A DNA stretch of 64,000 nucleotides. Source: Gonapodya prolifera JEL478. Taxonomy: Eukaryota; Monoblepharomycota; Monoblepharidomycetes; Monoblepharidales; Gonapodyaceae. Each line of letters begins with the position of its first letter. The stretch's first letter is position 1. The stretch is taken from positions 1-64,000 of the forward strand of contig KQ965786.1 of the NCBI GenBank assembly GCA_001574975.1, in the 5' to 3' direction. The notes under the pieces were generated by a model that had not been told where the DNA came from, ran no database searches, and worked only from the letters and a program-made list of their open reading frames with translations. The position numbers were made by a program, and so were the translations under genes. Positions 33,375 to 46,337 of the stretch are shown here, one piece after another.

Positions 33375-36159
33375 TCACACCAGACTCAGTTTAGACACAT
33401 CAGTCAGCTGTGCCCCAACCGAATCTGCACTCTCCAGAGGCCCAATAACCTGTCTCCCCTCTGTCACTGCGATGCTCAAATTTGCCTTCTGGGTGGTTGT
33501 CATTTCACGTCGGAGATTGTCACCAGTGCTTCTGCTTCGTTGGCCGAACGCATTCATGCTTGACGTGTTTCCACCACCACCGACCAAACGCTTGTTTTCT
33601 ATTGGAAGATTGTGGTTACGAAATCAAATTGTTTGTCGTCAAGGAAACTCACCTCTGAGCTGCGCAGCAAATGCACGGAGCATTTTCAAGAACGTGACCT
33701 ATTTTCAAAAGGTGGATGTGGGATATCACTAGCAGCAAGTTGCGGAGGTCAGACTGCACTAACTTGGATATCAAAAACCTCACGCACAAGGGAGCGACCA
33801 CTTTGCAAGGTCCCATCGCGAACCTATGACCAGACAAGAAGGTAAAGAGAACACTTGATACATCTCTTTACAAATTCAACTCACTGCAGAGAAATTGAAT
33901 TTTCCCGCTAATTGTGATACCACCCATTAGACTTCACCGAGGTCAAATATTTGAAAAGCACAAACCTTCGCGCATTACATCAATCATCCTGTTCACGGGC
34001 ACAGTCACCGTGTAGTAGGTGAAAGCGACTGGAATACTCAAAAGTACCAGACTAATAGCACCGGCTTAATCGAGAATCAATGAAATACGTGTACATTATC
34101 AAAGCCGAAACCAATAAATCAATTAGAAATGGTACCCACCAATCAAAGCAGAGTTCCTAAACGCAATCTTAAGGGAGTCGTATAATGCAGCACCAGCGAT
34201 TGGTATGTTTCCCAGGTAGTTCTCGGATTCCTGCGGAAGGGGTAAGCCGGTGCAAGTCACTTTTCCGGACTAAAAAGTGATCGTTTCAGTGAGACGCACT
34301 GCACCAGCGACAAGAATCCAGGTGTAACCGCCATTTGAATATACGCGGTATTGAAAGAAGTCCACTGCTTCGAACCCAAATTATTGAAGAATCACTTAGG
34401 AGCGCTGGCTGTACTCACAATCAGGGTTAGTAAACACCCCACTTTTCGGTAGATTCGAAAAGTCGGACGCGCTCCCCGAGATATTGATCATGCCGACGAT
34501 AGAATAGTTCAGGTAATCGTATTGTGTGGGGAAGTTGGCATACGTCATAATTGCCGCGTTTGAACCTTCTCCAATGAGGTAATTTTGTTGCACCCATCCG
34601 CCAATGTCGAGTGATAAGATTTGACCCTGTTGGGACATCGTATAAACAAAGCCATTGGACAAGCCACGATCACTCGACGCAGCTTTCGTGCCAGACAAAG
34701 CATAACCCAAGACTGCTATCTGGTACGTAATGAGAATATGGCACATGGCTGCATTAGCATTCGAAGGGTCTTGCACACGGTAAATCAGGGTCTGGACTGG
34801 TTCGGGAGTCTGCTTGCTTCCACGCCTTGAAATATACGGGTCCGTGATAAGGTACGGGGAAGCTGACGAAAGGGCACGAATACGAGTGGTGTATTTGAAG
34901 AAAGGATTCGTGTTGAATGGTTCCTGGAAGAATGCACACGTTATTTATGATGGAGTGGCATATAAGAAGCCAATCGCTCACCACAAGAAGCGGGGTGGCA
35001 GATATTGATCTGTTTGCTACGTCGTACGCCCAATGCGTGAGATTGCCTCCCGTGTTCTATTTTGGAATTGTCAAGCACTGAGTGAAACAGTATCAACCTC
35101 TACATACCGCCACTGGGCACAGCGAAGGGCATGATAGTCCATTTGCAAGGTAAACGTAGTGCCAGGTAGTGTTGTCTGGTGCTCCATCTGGGACAGGAAT
35201 TTCGTGAACATCCAGGGGCATGTTCAACAAAGTCGACACTCACTGAAGTCAGCCAGCTCCATTCCCCAAGCATTTCCTTGCGCCTCATAATACACAATCA
35301 TCGAGATAATACCCGCGCTGCTAATAATATTGGAAGTGAGATCTGATTGAATCAACCTAATGGTTGAGCTGCGGAGGACCGTCATTCAGATCTTTTCAGG
35401 GGATGCAATACATTTCCGAGCGGCGAACCTCAAGTCCGATGTTGAATAAGTTCCCCGTTGAAGCCTCTCTGCCGGAACGGAGGCCAAAACTCCATACTGG
35501 TGATCATGAAGAATTGGGGAAAATGTACCAGCGGTCGGTGTAAGAATAGTCGTCTTAACGTCGCTCTAAGCTTGCTTACCAATCCCGTCAAACTGTCTGC
35601 AGGGGAAAATAGAATGATCATCATTAACGACCTGATTAAGAACACTCAAGAACATCTCCCATATCTCACTCAGTACGTTGATCAGCACCTCCGACTCAAC
35701 TTTCTGAAGAGTTTGGACAATATCTACAATAGAGTCGACGACTGGTATCGAGGTAAGATTGTTGTTATAAGCACTCGGCGTCATTCATTTCTATGAGAGC
35801 ACTCACAGAACTCAACTTGGGCGTCCCTCGAGCGTGCTGAGTCCCGCGAAAGAAGACCGATAATGATTGCGATCGTTACAACGACCCTATGTGATGCAAA
35901 ATCTTCAATGCGATTCAGACTTCAGTCAAATGTTTCAACATTTAACTCACGCAAAGAGCACTTGGGCAACTATGACCCATCCAAGTTTGGCAGTACATCT
36001 TCTTTGAGTCCTGGTCGTAGTACTTGGAGTCGTCTCGGTGTCGGTGTTATCATTTGCTTGAGTCGTCACAGCCGACGGCATAGCTCCACCCGCCACGGCG
36101 TTCATCAGTGGTGTTGGGGCGACATTTAAAGTCACCTTCTTTTCATGCATGTCAAACAT
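33375..36159 (-). CDS. Two-pass membrane receptor with large ectodomain
   Basis: This is a multi-exon gene; the overall span is firm, but not every junction was resolved. It opens at about 36159 with a Thr-rich cytoplasmic head, then a first membrane span built across an intron (LGWVIVAQVLFA joined to VVVTIAIIIGLLS). Extracellular segments of 400 or more residues follow, including VVDSIVDIVQTLQKV, NTTWHYVYLANGLSCPSLCPV, FNTNPFFKYTTRIRAL and a conserved-looking domain at 34776-34420 (LSNGFVYTMSQQGQILSLDI). The arrangement is like Cache-type sensory ectodomains. A second span (AGAISLVLLSIPVAFTYYTV) leads to a HAMP-like helix (VPVNRMIDVMREA) and LKMLRAFAAQL. The gene ends about 80 residues later in a Ser/Gly-rich tail. 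No kinase or cyclase domain is present before the stop at 33375. Ligand unknown. Confidence 0.6.
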
Positions 36160-36535
36160 TGATCCGCTGCTATTATTTTGGGGCTTCGCAGAGGATGCTC
36201 CCTCGAGAGCAACTGTTGGAGAGTAAACCTGGTTCGATCGCTCTTCCCATCAGAAGAGCTGGTCACAGTAGCTTACCGGGCTGTATGTCCATCGCTGGTG
36301 TTTAGCCTTTGGGTTGTTTCAAATCTGTTTTGTAACTTGAACTTGCGAAGTGGACATTCCAGGCAGGCATTTCCCAGGGTCTATGCAGCGAAGATTACAC
36401 CTGACCACTGAGACAAATAGAGCGTTTCTTTCGACTGCAACACGTCCTGCAACTTATTCGAAAGAATGTTTCAGTGTTTCAGTTTGACCAAAGCAAGAAC
36501 GTTGGGACGCCAAACCAACCCTCCTCACTGAACCA
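36160..36535. promoter_or_regulatory. Divergent intergenic region
   Basis: About 376 bp between the starts of the receptor gene (reverse) and RPT2 (forward). It holds both promoters; no motif was identified with confidence. Confidence 0.35.
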
Positions 36536-38590
<2,055 letters not shown>

Positions 38591-38603
38591 TCTTCCGACA
38601 TGT

Positions 38604-38890
38604 AGTATCCGAAATATTATGGGACGAAGAAACTATGATGATCATTTGCGATATGCTAACTCGCTCTTTCATAAACCAGCGAAACCCCCCCAAAAAACAA
38701 ATCGCTGCTATCGTATTCGAAATATTATGGGACGGAGAAACGGTCGACTGTCATGATCAGTTGCAATATTTTGACAACACGTCCTCTCTAAGCCAGTGGA
38801 AACCCCCAAATACTGCTATCACCATATGCAATAATACCAACGTGTTCGCTACTACATATAAACCAGTGCAAACCCAAAAACAAATATGTT
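38604..38890. repeat. Degenerate tandem repeat, about 105 nt unit
   Basis: Two fairly clear copies (about 38607-38708 and 38711-38821) share CGAAATATTATGGGACG(A/G)AGAAAC, then ATCA(T/G)TTGC(G/A)ATAT, a CTCT block and CCAG(C/T)G(G)AAACCCCC. A third weaker copy (about 38822-38890) keeps AACCAGTGCAAACCCAAAAACAAAT. It follows the RPT2 stop directly and ends before the bZIP gene. No coding frame runs through it. Confidence 0.65.
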
Positions 38891-38917
38891 CCCGTCATTT
38901 CTACGCAAATCGAACAA

Positions 38918-39731
38918 TCACCACGCCAGCGCTTTGTACACAGCCCCGACGTTCGAGAGGTCAAGCCATGCGGCGAGGTTTAAAGTAGGGGGGTCTAGAC
39001 GGAACACCACAACGAGGTGTTCGTTATTTCGAAGTGCGGAAGTGGGAGAGCCGATAAGAACAGTACCTTCAGTGGGGCCATCGCGGTCGGTGTACTTGGA
39101 AAGCGCAGGTACATGTAGTGTGTCAAAGGGAGCAGAGGAGATGGGTGTTTTGGTCGCAGTTCGGGCGGGTTCGCTGGATCGTTCTGATGTATCGACGTCG
39201 AGACGCGGGAGCAGCGCATGCAGGGCGATATCTGCCACGGCCGTAGCGCCTGCACCAGCCATCCTCGGCCCATTCTGAGCCTGCGCCTGCACAAGCTCCC
39301 TCACGAGTAGGACTTGGCACTCCAAACTCGCGTTCCGTTCCCTCAGTTGCACATTCTCCATCTCAAGGTCCCGCAGCCGCTGCTGGCTCTCGCTCGCGGA
39401 AGAGCGCAGGGTGGACAGTTCGGTGCGTTTGCGTTGGCGCCAGGCCTGCGAGCAGAGCAGTTGAAACAGGTTGTTGAACACGAGATGGTCAAAACAATCA
39501 ACCGTTGGAAGCAAAGAATGAGGATGAATGCGCCAGGAAAGCAACGCAAAGGCGTAAACGTACCTTCTGAGCGGCCTTGTTTTTCTCTCTCTGCGCCTGG
39601 AGTTTTGACGTCGGAACCAACCCCTCTTCATCCTCCTCGCTGGACGCTGATGGAGGTGATCGCCGCGCCAGCACGGCATCGAGTGTAGTGGTGGACCGGG
39701 AGAAGCGTTTCGGCGTGACGGCGGGAGACAT
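38918..39731 (-). CDS. bZIP transcription factor
   Basis: Two exons (39731-39564 and 39445-38918) join in phase 0 to 231 residues. Residues about 45-65 form the basic region (QREKNKAAQKAWRQRKR), which crosses the intron, followed by a leucine-zipper coil (LRDLEMENVQLRERN). The basic region shows the Asn-x-x-Ala-x-x-x pattern of bZIP factors. The head is Ser/Thr-rich; the tail ends in a hydrophobic block (NNEHLVVVFRL). It should bind DNA as a dimer in the nucleus; the target is not known. An upstream in-frame start at 39845 would add 38 residues and cannot be ruled out. Confidence 0.75.
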
Positions 39732-40209
39732 GGCGAAGGATTCGAGAGAAATCGGAGCAGGAGCGCGATCGGAGCCAAAAGTACGGAGAATTTCAGAGGG
39801 GCGGTTGTGGGGTGGTGTCCGCAGCAGGCGGCCTGGGAGCGCCACGCTCCATCACACGTGGAGGACAGGCAGCGAAGTCTACCTTGATATGTCCGGAGAA
39901 CGAAGTTTTAAAAGGTCTACGTATTCTGGAAACTAAACACTTGGTCAGCTGCGTGCAATGGGGACGAGTGGAGGAGAGGTCCACACACCGCCGCCACCTT
40001 CTGTGCATATGGGGTCAGATGAACCAAGTTATGAGCTTTTAGACACCCCCTCCAACCACATCGCTAGTCCACGAGATGATTACGAAGGAAGAGCGCTGCT
40101 CTAATTCGCTTCGGCGATTAACGTGTAAAGGAACGTGGCGTGACGTCGCGTCCCTCGGATCCCTCAACTTCCACCAACTGAATGATCCTTCGTTCGTCAT
40201 GTGTGCAAA

Positions 40210-40678
40210 ATGCTATTCTGGATACGATTGACTTATACCCTCTTGCGCCGCCCCCTGGAAACAATCGAAGAAATCACCCAATTTCTCCCTGTCCGCGCCC
40301 TCGTCCGACTCTCCTCCACATCTCGCTCCCTCCGGCGGATTGTAACCATTCCCGCTGTCTGGGAGCGCCTGGACTTTTCAGACCTCTTGCCCGGACTTAC
40401 GGATGCTGATTATACAGACTGTTTGGCTGTAATCGCCACATGTATTTCCCCTTCGTTATCTGGGAGACCTGGAAAGGCTTCTCGTGGACAGCTTTACACG
40501 GTCAAGGCATGGTAAAATATCACGCTGGAATGCACATGGCGACGTCTTACCCTTGGATCAGGTGTGCTCAGATACGTCCTGCTCAGTGTACGTCTGTCGT
40601 CACTGTACTTCAGACTGGGATGACATCGTTTTCAAATGTGATGATTGTGGTCGCTTCATATGTGAAAGGCTTCATTAA
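40210..40678 (+). CDS. F-box protein fragment with cysteine-rich tail
   Basis: From the ATG at 40210 a frame carries a good F-box: LETIEEITQFLPVRALVRL, SSTSRSLRRIV, PAVWERLDFSDLL. It stops at 40513. A second frame, 40484-40678, ends in a cysteine-rich module (VCRHCTSDWDDIVF, CDDCGRFICERLH), like the C-terminal zinc module of fungal F-box proteins. The leucine-rich repeats normally found between the two are absent. I could not find an intron that joins both frames. It may be a truncated or decaying copy of a longer F-box gene. F-box proteins recruit substrates to SCF ligases. Confidence 0.45.
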
Positions 40679-41563
40679 TAATCTCCAGTGGCTCCTGGAG
40701 CCCTCACGAAATGATGAATGAGGGGTCCCTATGGCCGCCGCCGCGATAATGTTTCTGGCAAGTCCATCTTCCCAAGTAATTGTTTTGCCGATCCAGGTGC
40801 CCTGCTCAGTTTCCCCCCTTCGATTTCGAGTGCTCGCAACTCGCACGGTCGTGGCACGTGGCAATTGGCACTTGGCACTTGCGAACGCAATAAAAACTTG
40901 CTCGATTCACAGTCGATGTCCAAGTAATGTTTTTAATTTTTTTTATTCTTTTTTTTTCATTTTGTTCGAATCGTTGGGTCGACGTTTCCAGGGTGCGGAT
41001 TCCGCCGTGGAGTCTGAAGACTGGAACGCGAACCTCTTAAGAAATTCCAATGAAGAATGGCAGGTTTTTCCGAGTGCAAAGACTGGAGTGACGTTCATTC
41101 GGTCTCGTCTCTCACAAGTAAGCATTTCAATGACCACCGTGGCATACAGAGTCTAGCACACTTTACTTGCATATAATTATTCTTGCGTATTCTGGCAGTA
41201 CCGTGCACGGGCGAGTTGAATTGCGCAGCTCCACTTATGCATGTTGGCACTCTGGCACTCTGATGTGGCCACTTGAAAGTCGATGTGGCGGTCAGTCTGG
41301 CGACATCATGGTCTGGCATGACAATGTGTCGCATCGCCGATAGCCAGGGGCACTGCCATCGCTGCTGCTATCATTTCCTATTCCGGGTAATCACGGGCTG
41401 TGCAATCTGGTGTTTGTGCTTGGTGGTGTGTTTATTCCGGATTTGGAAGGGCTTGACCTGCGGACGCCCCATGTGGGTCGCGAACCCCAACCCTCAAGCC
41501 GCTGGGTGGAATCGGACGCGGAGTGCGTGAGCAGCAGGCAGAGGAACGGATCGGATCGCCGAC
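40679..41563. other. Mostly non-coding; one exon-like stretch
   Basis: An exon-like stretch at about 40993-41118, between a TTTCCAG acceptor and a GTAAGC donor, reads ADSAVESEDWNANLLRN and WQVFPSAKTG. It may belong to the F-box fragment upstream or to an unrecognised gene. The rest is low in coding signal. Confidence 0.35.
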
Positions 41564-44350
41564 ATGGCAAGGACGTGGGCGTGGCTGCGTGAGTCACCGT
41601 GCGCTGCGCCACGTGTGTCGTCTGCTGACACCTGCCCCGTCACCGCTTGCACTTGGCACACGCACGATCCGTTTCCCACGCACAGCGGCCATCCTGGTCT
41701 TCGCACTGGCCGGGCTGCGGCTGGCTGCGGCGCAGGGTGAGTCGTGCTGCTGCGCTGGCCGTCGTGCGAGTGGCCATGCTCACCTGTCGCTGCCTCCACC
41801 CCACAAGCCTACTACTGCTTCGACACTACGGACTGCCCGCAGATCCAGGGCTACTCGTCTGCATGCACAGAGTACGTATGCACCTACCAGTTCGGCACTG
41901 CTCCCCCGCCGCCTGCAATCCCGGCCACGCGCACCTCGAGCACCAAACAACCCCCTCCGCCGCCAACACCTTCCCCAACACGCACCGCAAACCCTCCACC
42001 AGCACCCACACCTCCTCCTCCTCCCCCTCCCCCGCCTCCTCCTCCTCGTAAGTCTTCAATCTCACTCTCTCACCGTTCCTTAAGTCCCCAACCCGCCCTC
42101 CGCCCCTCGCCCCGCCCTCCTCCGACCCGGCCCCCGTCCGCACGTCCCACACCCACGACGACCCGCGCCGCAAGCCCGACTCCACCACCGGCGACCNGCA
42201 GCACATTGAAATCGAAGCTTTGCAGTCCTCCTCCTCCCCCGCCCCCTCCGCCGCCTCCACCACCACCACCTCCTCCTCCACCTCCTCCCACGACCGCTCC
42301 CACCTCAACAGCCCCAACCACACCCACACTCCCCTCCTCAACCTCCCTCGCCCGCACCACCGAATCAAACCTCAACAACCTCCCCCCCGGCGGGGTCCTC
42401 CCCGCTCCTGCTCCCACAAACGACCCGTCGCTCGCTCAGGGCAGCGCGCCCTCTGCCTCCACCTCCACCTTTCCCAACTCCAACGGCGCCTGGGGTGGTG
42501 GGTCCGGCGTCGTCTCGGTGCCTCTAGGCGTCCTCATCGCAGTCCTGGTCGCGGCGATCCTACTCGTCGTGGGGTTCTTCATCGCACTTTTCCGCAAGAA
42601 GCGCGGCGGGCCCGAGCAGGGCGTCATGTACCCACCGGGGCATGGCCACGTGTTGAAATCTATACTCAAAGAGGACTGGAAGTTTGATCACAGGGAGAGT
42701 GGCGGGCACGATGGGCAGATGAGGGGGTGGGACGGTGAGTGTCCCACCGAGGTCTGCAGTGCGAAGCACGCAAGACCGTGCGCCGAGGCCTGAGCGCGCA
42801 GCGATGACCGAGGCTGGTGTCCTACGCGGAGCGTATTCCGCCGTCGGAGGCGAGTGATGCGCGACGCGGAATTTTTTTTCTCGGAGTAACCCGCGGAGTG
42901 GAATAGTCCTTCTCGCGGTGCGAGGAATATCCCACGCAGAGCGTGTATAGAGAGAGACAGAGGCGTCCGCCGGCGGCAAACAATTCGCGCGGAGGGGAAT
43001 AGGGAATAGTACGAGACGCAGTTTGCCTCTTTCTCTCTGTCTTTCCTCCCTGGGCAGCGCACATTCTAACCCCCCCCCCGGCCCCTCTCTTCCCCCTTCT
43101 CCCTCACTGAAGGCGCCCACGCCTTCCGCGCGTCCGACTTCTTCCCTTACAACATGGTCGCCGAACCCCCCGCCGCGCACGTCTCACCGGCACACGTGCA
43201 CCAACCCGCCCAAGCGCAAGCCCACCCGCAGTCCCCGGGCACGCCCAAAGACCCCAACAACCCGTTGTCGGGCCAACTCAATGCCTCGGGCCAGCTCTCC
43301 TTCACGGTCCGCACGCGAGACCCCAACCTCAACTTCTCGTCATGGTGGCGCCCGCGCCCGCCCCGGGCAAAACCGCCCTCCACAACAATGAGTCCCAAAT
43401 CCCCCACGGGGGGCTCGCCAAACACGGGAAGCCTGCTGCGGAGTTTGTTTAACCTGCGCTCCCCACGCTCCCCGCCAACGTCGCAGCACTCCAACCTCTT
43501 GCCAACGTCGCAGGAGATGCAGCTGGCGTTCCCGCACGACGCCAACACGGCCAGCGCGAAACTCAAGTCCCCCACGCAGCAGCAATGGTCATGGCGCGTC
43601 GGCGCGGCAGGGATCCCGACGAGCCCGCTTGCGTCGCAACCACCCGCGTACCCCGTCGCGGACAGCGGGCTCGTACCCTCGCGGTTCTCGGAACGCGTCA
43701 GTGCCGCGCCCCTGTCGTGGGGAACAGCCCAGTCGAGCCCGCTCTCGTTCCAGTCACAACTGCCTCCCAGCGGGGACGTGCGCACCCCCGCCACCGCCGC
43801 GGAACGGGCCAGCGCCGCGCCGACGTTCATGTCGTGGGGCACGTTCCGCTCTTCCCTCCCGCACGCTCCCCCGCAGCATCTCCGTCGCGACTCCACACCG
43901 GCGCCGCCGCCGTCTCGCCCCACCTCGGAATTCTCATCAACGTCATCCACATCCTCCACGCTCCCCAGCTTCATCATCCGCCACCCCACACGGGCAAGCA
44001 CAGCCGCCAACTCGACGCTGTCACACTCCCAACCGCCCTCGTCGCCGCGCTACACGACGCAGTCCATGGTCTCGGACGTGGGGGGCGTGCAGACGCACGC
44101 GCACACGAACTCGCAGACGGCAACGTTGAGCATGTACTCGGCGCATTCGAGGTCTAGTCTCGCCCCGCCTGCGCATCTTTCGCAACAACCCCTGCCGCCG
44201 CTACCCCCCGGCGCGCGCCACTCGGTCTTGTCGAACGCGCACCTGCATTCGAGACCCGCGTCGACGATCTCGGCGCCTGATTCGTGGCGCTCGCCGATCC
44301 CGGCGCCGGATGATGATGGCGACGGGTTTACGCTGCCGTGGGGGAATTAG
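41564..44350 (+). CDS. Proline-rich single-pass cell-surface protein
   Basis: Four exons (41564-41588, 41686-41736, 41808-42734, 43113-44350) join in phase. The signal peptide is itself spliced: MARTWAWL joins PAILVFALAGLRLAAAQ. A short cysteine module follows (YYCFDTTDCPQ, CTEYVC), then about 200 residues of Pro/Thr/Ser low complexity with long proline runs. Next comes one membrane span (VPLGVLIAVLVAAILLVVGF) with a basic stop-transfer RKKR. The cytoplasmic tail (over 400 residues) is Ser/Pro-rich and disordered. The plan recalls fungal mucin-like wall sensors such as Wsc/Mid2, but there is no WSC domain; function unknown. A GTAAGT at 42049 could be an extra donor, but no acceptor keeps the frame. 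An ambiguous base (N) lies at 42197. Confidence 0.65.
41990..42310. repeat. CCT/CCN low-complexity tract
   Basis: Trinucleotide-like CCT/CCC/CCA repeats that encode the polyproline part of the cell-surface protein. They include the single N at 42197, so exact repeat number may be unreliable. Confidence 0.7.
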
Positions 44351-45099
44351 GCGCCCGTGGTCATGGGACTAGACTCCTGTGGGGAATCAGACTCCCGTAG
44401 GAGGATTTGGCATGTGTCTGAATTTCGTTTTTTATTTCACAAAGGGGTGCACGACTGCACGGAGAAGTCAACACCAACACAAAACACGAACACAAAAATG
44501 AGCATGAAACATGAACACGGATGGAAATTTACCTTGACTGATTACTGTATATACCGTTCAATGTTTATTGTTATGGTACGAATGATCGAATAATAATGAA
44601 AGAGCATCATGTACTTTTTGTTTCAATTCTTTGGTCAGCCGCCAGCACGCTCCAATACCTCCTCCGCTCAAACTCTCCATGGCTTCCTCGAGCCCACACA
44701 ACTACAAAAACGGAGCTCTGCGTACATTTCAAGACAGGCGACTGCTGGAGGGGCGCAGAGTGAGCCAGCGAGCTCCTTAGCCTTTATCGGCGTGTGTGTC
44801 AATCGTCATCGTCATCAAAGGTGCCACTTCGCCCACGGAAAACACCACCTGCGGAGACCGGTTTGCAAGCATGGATCGGCGTGTAGGGGATCCTGCGTGC
44901 GCTTATGGGCATCCGTATGATGACGTGGGGAAAAGTTCGTGTGACGTTTGCGATGACACGGTGGTTTCGGTCGTGTGTTGTTTTTCCTCACAAGCGCTTG
45001 TTTCGATAGCTCTCGGCTCTTGCCAGACACAAAGGTTGGTACGGTCGAGCTCTCAAGCTGGATGTCGGGCCTCCCGAGCGTAAGGGACCAGGTGGTAAA

Positions 45100-45753
45100 G
45101 CTGAAACTGACACCCCAATCGACTGGTCAGCGTCTTGTCACACTCGGTCGTCATGGCGCGAAATTTGTTCAATTTCTGCTTACATAGGTCGGTCTGGTAC
45201 AAAAGCGCCAGCTGCTTTCTCTGGCAAGCGAGCGTGGGTTGGATGATTCGTGTCAATCCTGAAAACCACTATTCTCCAACTCATGAACCCGTGTCGCAGG
45301 CCGAGCGTCTTCCTCCTCTCCGCGCTGACGCCGATGTACTCCAGACCTCGGGACAGCTTCTTTCAACCACTCGACTGTCCCACCACATACAACTCCTGAG
45401 CCCGTGGTCGAGACGTTTTCGGGAACAGTGGACGCCGTGGATGTTGCATTCGTAATCCACCAGATTGATCACGCCAAGAAGAGAGAGTTGTAGCTGGAGG
45501 CAAGCCCAAGAATGCAAAAGGAGGTCCAAAGCTTGAAGGAAGAAGTGCGGAGGTTGACCAACCAAGTTCGGGTCGAGGTGGAGAAGAACGACAAAGCAAT
45601 GTGCATAGTGTGCTTTGGGGACACAATGGCAGTTGTTTTCATTCCCTGTGGGCATGCGGTCTGCTGCGCAATGTGTGGAGAGAACTTGAAAAGGCTCAGT
45701 GCCCCATTTGCCGTGCGCGCGTGGATAAAGCATACAAGATACTTTTCTCTTGA
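45100..45753 (+). pseudogene. Broken RING-finger protein gene
   Basis: A frame reading VVETFSGTVDAVDVAFV, then HQIDHAKKREL, meets an in-frame TAG and continues as a coiled coil (VQSLKEEVRRLTNQVRVE). The RING finger follows: CIVCFGDTMAVVF, PCGHAVCCAMC. After KRL the frame slips by one base, and the last RING pair CPICRARVDKAYKILFS lies in the next frame, ending at 45753. So the gene has an internal stop and a one-base slip inside the RING. The IAP/MGRN-like C3HC4 layout is otherwise complete. Either this is a recent pseudogene of an E3 ubiquitin ligase or two sequence errors fall close together. The upstream limit (about 45100) is a guess; cysteine-containing frames at 44780-45000 may be further remains. 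Confidence 0.55.
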
Positions 45754-46337
45754 TCGTAGGAAGCTGGTGGTCGGGGGTGTGTGGAGTGGGTGGGAGTTTG
45801 TTCGCCAAGACTATGAAGCAACAGAATACAAGTAGAAGATGACACTTCCTTTGCCTGAAATTGAATGATCCTAATAAAGTTTTGGAACTACCTTCCCCAT
45901 TTGTATGGAGCAATTTTCTGGGAAAAGGTGATACTTGCGTGGGAAAGTGACGGAAGAGACTACAACAAACTCTCTCCGTGAGCAGCGCAGCACAGACAGG
46001 AAGTTGCATAAAAGGGATAAGTGACTAGTCCCAATGACTGGAGGGAGCCTTGTAGGATTTTGGTATTGTATTATGTGGCCGTTCTCTTCTGATTAAACCT
46101 ACTAGACATGAATTAAATCCATGCGCAGTGTTAGCATCACTATTGCCAACTGCCTCTCCCTCTGCCCCTCCCCCGGCCCTTCCCTGTTTCATGCTTTCCT
46201 CCCTTCGACCCAGTCCCACCTCCACTGCCTGTGTGGCTGGTGTCGTGACTAATGCGAGATGACGGTGGTCTCCGAACAGGTTTTGGAGGGCGCGAAACTT
46301 TGTTCATTGAGGGGAGAGAACAAGTAAATCGACAAAT
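45754..46337. other. Intergenic, no gene seen
   Basis: Lies between the broken RING gene and the EAF7 stop. Only short shadow frames. Confidence 0.4.

Noticed and set aside
42049-42224. Possible extra intron in the surface protein (GTAAGT donor)
   Set aside because: The donor is good, but no acceptor found downstream keeps the proline-rich frame, which is open without splicing.
43147-44010. Reverse open frame of 287 codons
   Set aside because: Antisense to the Ser/Pro-rich tail of the surface protein, which is supported by in-phase splicing from its membrane span.
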